Part shown: one piece after another, positions 63,172 to 64,000 of the stretch
Position numbering within the stretch: the stretch's first letter is position 1
Layout: every line of letters begins with the position of its first letter
Assembly: GCF_006970445.1 (NCBI RefSeq)
Contig: NZ_CP033877.1
Coordinates: 3,108,750-3,172,749, forward strand
From: Stenotrophomonas maltophilia
GTDB taxonomy: Bacteria; Pseudomonadota; Gammaproteobacteria; Xanthomonadales; Xanthomonadaceae
Direction: 5' to 3'
Length of the DNA stretch: 64,000 bases
Position numbers and translations under genes: made by a program
The notes under the pieces: model-generated
Seen by the model: the letters and a program-made list of their open reading frames with translations, nothing else
Told to the model about the DNA's origin: nothing
Databases searched by the model: none

Positions 63172-64000
63172 CCCACTGCCTCCGTCCATCCGTATCGGGC
63201 CCGTCCAATGGCGCCCAGCTCACCACCGTTGAGGCTGTCGCCCACGATGTCGATCACCAGTCGCCGCACTTCGCTGCCATCGGGCATGCGCTGCCGCTCT
63301 TCCCGGGTACTGACCCGGCTTTCGCCGTAGTTGTTGATTTCCACATTCATCCCACCCTCGCCGGCGTGGGCGATCGGCACCTGCACATAGCCCCCGCTGT
63401 CACCACCAGACAGGCCATTGCCGGTTCGCAGCGAAGCGCGCAGGGCAAAGAATGCCGATGGGCCGCCGAGCGCGGCCATGTCTTCCTGGCTGAGCACGCC
63501 CTCGCCTTTGTGGACGATGCCGGCCGGCTCGTACTTGCCCCCCGGGCCGGTGTAGCCGCCGATGGAAAAGCCGGTGATCTTCGGCCCGAACATCTGCCCG
63601 ATCGAACTGATCAGCCCACTGACCATCTGTTTGGCTGCCACGCGCGCCAGATCGGCGATGATCGAGTCGGCGAGGTCGGAGAAGGACAGCTTTCCGGTCT
63701 GGGCAAACTTGACCAGACTGTCTTCCAACCCGCCCAGTGCATTGCTGAAGACGCCGTGGCTCAAGTCGGCGGCATTGGCTGCGGCATCGGCATAGTCCTC
63801 GAACGCCCGCATCGCGCCGTTCTTCCAATCGGACTGGTATGCCTTCTTGTTTTCCTGGAACTCGGCCTCGCGTTGCAGTGACTGTTCATGGAATGCATCG
63901 AGCTCGGCCAGCTGGGCCCTGTAGCGCTCCGACTCGATGACCTTGCCGTCTTCACCACGTGACTCGTCGTCCAGCGCACGCTTTCGATTGTCCCGGTCCT
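63168..64000 (-). CDS. Tail tape measure protein, C-terminal part (5' end outside window)
   Basis: The frame is open from the right window edge to the stop at 63168 (277 codons visible). The first visible 60 residues are a charged coiled coil ([18 protein letters not shown]). The segment [19 protein letters not shown] and [18 protein letters not shown] is the lambda-type tape measure C-terminal domain, followed by a Gly-rich [20 protein letters not shown] hinge and a tail [16 protein letters not shown]. Tape measure proteins set tail length and enter the cell with the DNA. Confidence 0.92.
   Translation of the reverse strand, partial: DRDNRKRALDDESRGEDGKVIESERYRAQLAELDAFHEQSLQREAEFQENKKAYQSDWKNGAMRAFEDYADAAANAADLSHGVFSNALGGLEDSLVKFAQTGKLSFSDLADSIIADLARVAAKQMVSGLISSIGQMFGPKITGFSIGGYTGPGGKYEPAGIVHKGEGVLSQEDMAALGGPSAFFALRASLRTGNGLSGGDSGGYVQVPIAHAGEGGMNVEINNYGESRVSTREERQRMPDGSEVRRLVIDIVGDSLNGGELGAIGRARYGWTEAVG

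Larger units (their letters stand above)
52476..64000 (-). mobile_element. Prophage or phage-tail-like element, distal tail module
   Basis: Eight minus-strand genes in the lambda tail order: tape measure end, M-position, L-position, K-position (NlpC), fused I/J, then three small genes. All overlap or nearly overlap up to the terminator at 53620-53650. No capsid, terminase, integrase, lysis or repressor genes fall in the window, so a complete siphovirus prophage, a remnant and a flexible tail bacteriocin (F-type-pyocin-like) are all possible. Base composition does not stand out from the host. Confidence 0.85.

Overview
This window is about 64 kb of high-GC gammaproteobacterial chromosome, most likely from the Stenotrophomonas maltophilia complex (Xanthomonadaceae). 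The call rests on three things seen here. Core genes read like xanthomonad proteins. The gene order asd-fimV-truA-trpF and trpB-(lipoprotein)-trpA-accD has the lineage's look. GTAG-headed REP hairpins of the S. maltophilia SMAG type sit between several genes. No similarity search was possible, so the species name is inference. About 42 of the 55 protein genes are host housekeeping genes; the right-hand 11.5 kb is prophage or phage-tail DNA.

Layout, left to right. 1-11506 (minus strand): nuoABCDEFGHIJK plus most of nuoL, the respiratory NADH:quinone oxidoreductase, tightly packed with ATGA/GTGA overlaps. 11618-12978 (minus): tRNA-Leu(GAG), secG, tpiA. 13394-18950: a 2-oxoglutarate/Fe(II) oxygenase, then a plus-strand cluster for envelope polysaccharide or LPS work (YejM/PbgA-like membrane sulfatase-fold protein, GT4 glycosyltransferase, polysaccharide deacetylase), then an RcnB-like periplasmic protein. 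19210-25352: glmM, accD, trpA, an unknown lipoprotein, trpB, and a divergent LysR regulator. 25432-35458 (minus): a five-gene cassette with a YqiJ/NfeD-like membrane protein, a flotillin, a 1797-residue DUF3686-type AAA ATPase, an unknown coiled-coil protein and a TelA-family protein. It lies between trpF and trpB and looks like a membrane-stress system. 35627-43830 (minus): trpF, truA, a VOC protein, fimV, asd, a 2-hydroxyacid dehydrogenase, aroC, prmB. 43953-52328: an SCO1 copper chaperone and psd (plus), rraB and a LysM lytic transglycosylase (minus), a HerA/YjgR ATPase, a lipoprotein and greB (plus), then a DUF3025 protein and rimO (minus). 52476-64000 (minus): lambda-like tail genes, from the end of the tape measure through M-, L- and K-position proteins to a 2758-residue tail-tip protein, a strong terminator, and three small genes that end next to rimO.

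How the parts fit. Complex I, TpiA, AccD, Psd, Asd, AroC, TrpABF and GlmM supply energy, lipid, amino-acid and wall precursors. Envelope quality control is a second theme: YejM-like, GT and deacetylase proteins, the flotillin/AAA/TelA cassette, FimV and the lytic transglycosylase. Regulation visible in the sequence includes a LysR-type palindrome upstream of trpB, a LacI-type palindrome upstream of tpiA, several -10 boxes, and two copies of an unusual long palindrome (33-bp perfect arms in one copy) between convergent genes, where it can act as a bidirectional terminator.

Most worth a second look: the flotillin/AAA/TelA cassette, the giant modular tail-tip protein with the terminator-separated genes behind it, the long palindromes, and the lipoprotein embedded between trpB and trpA.
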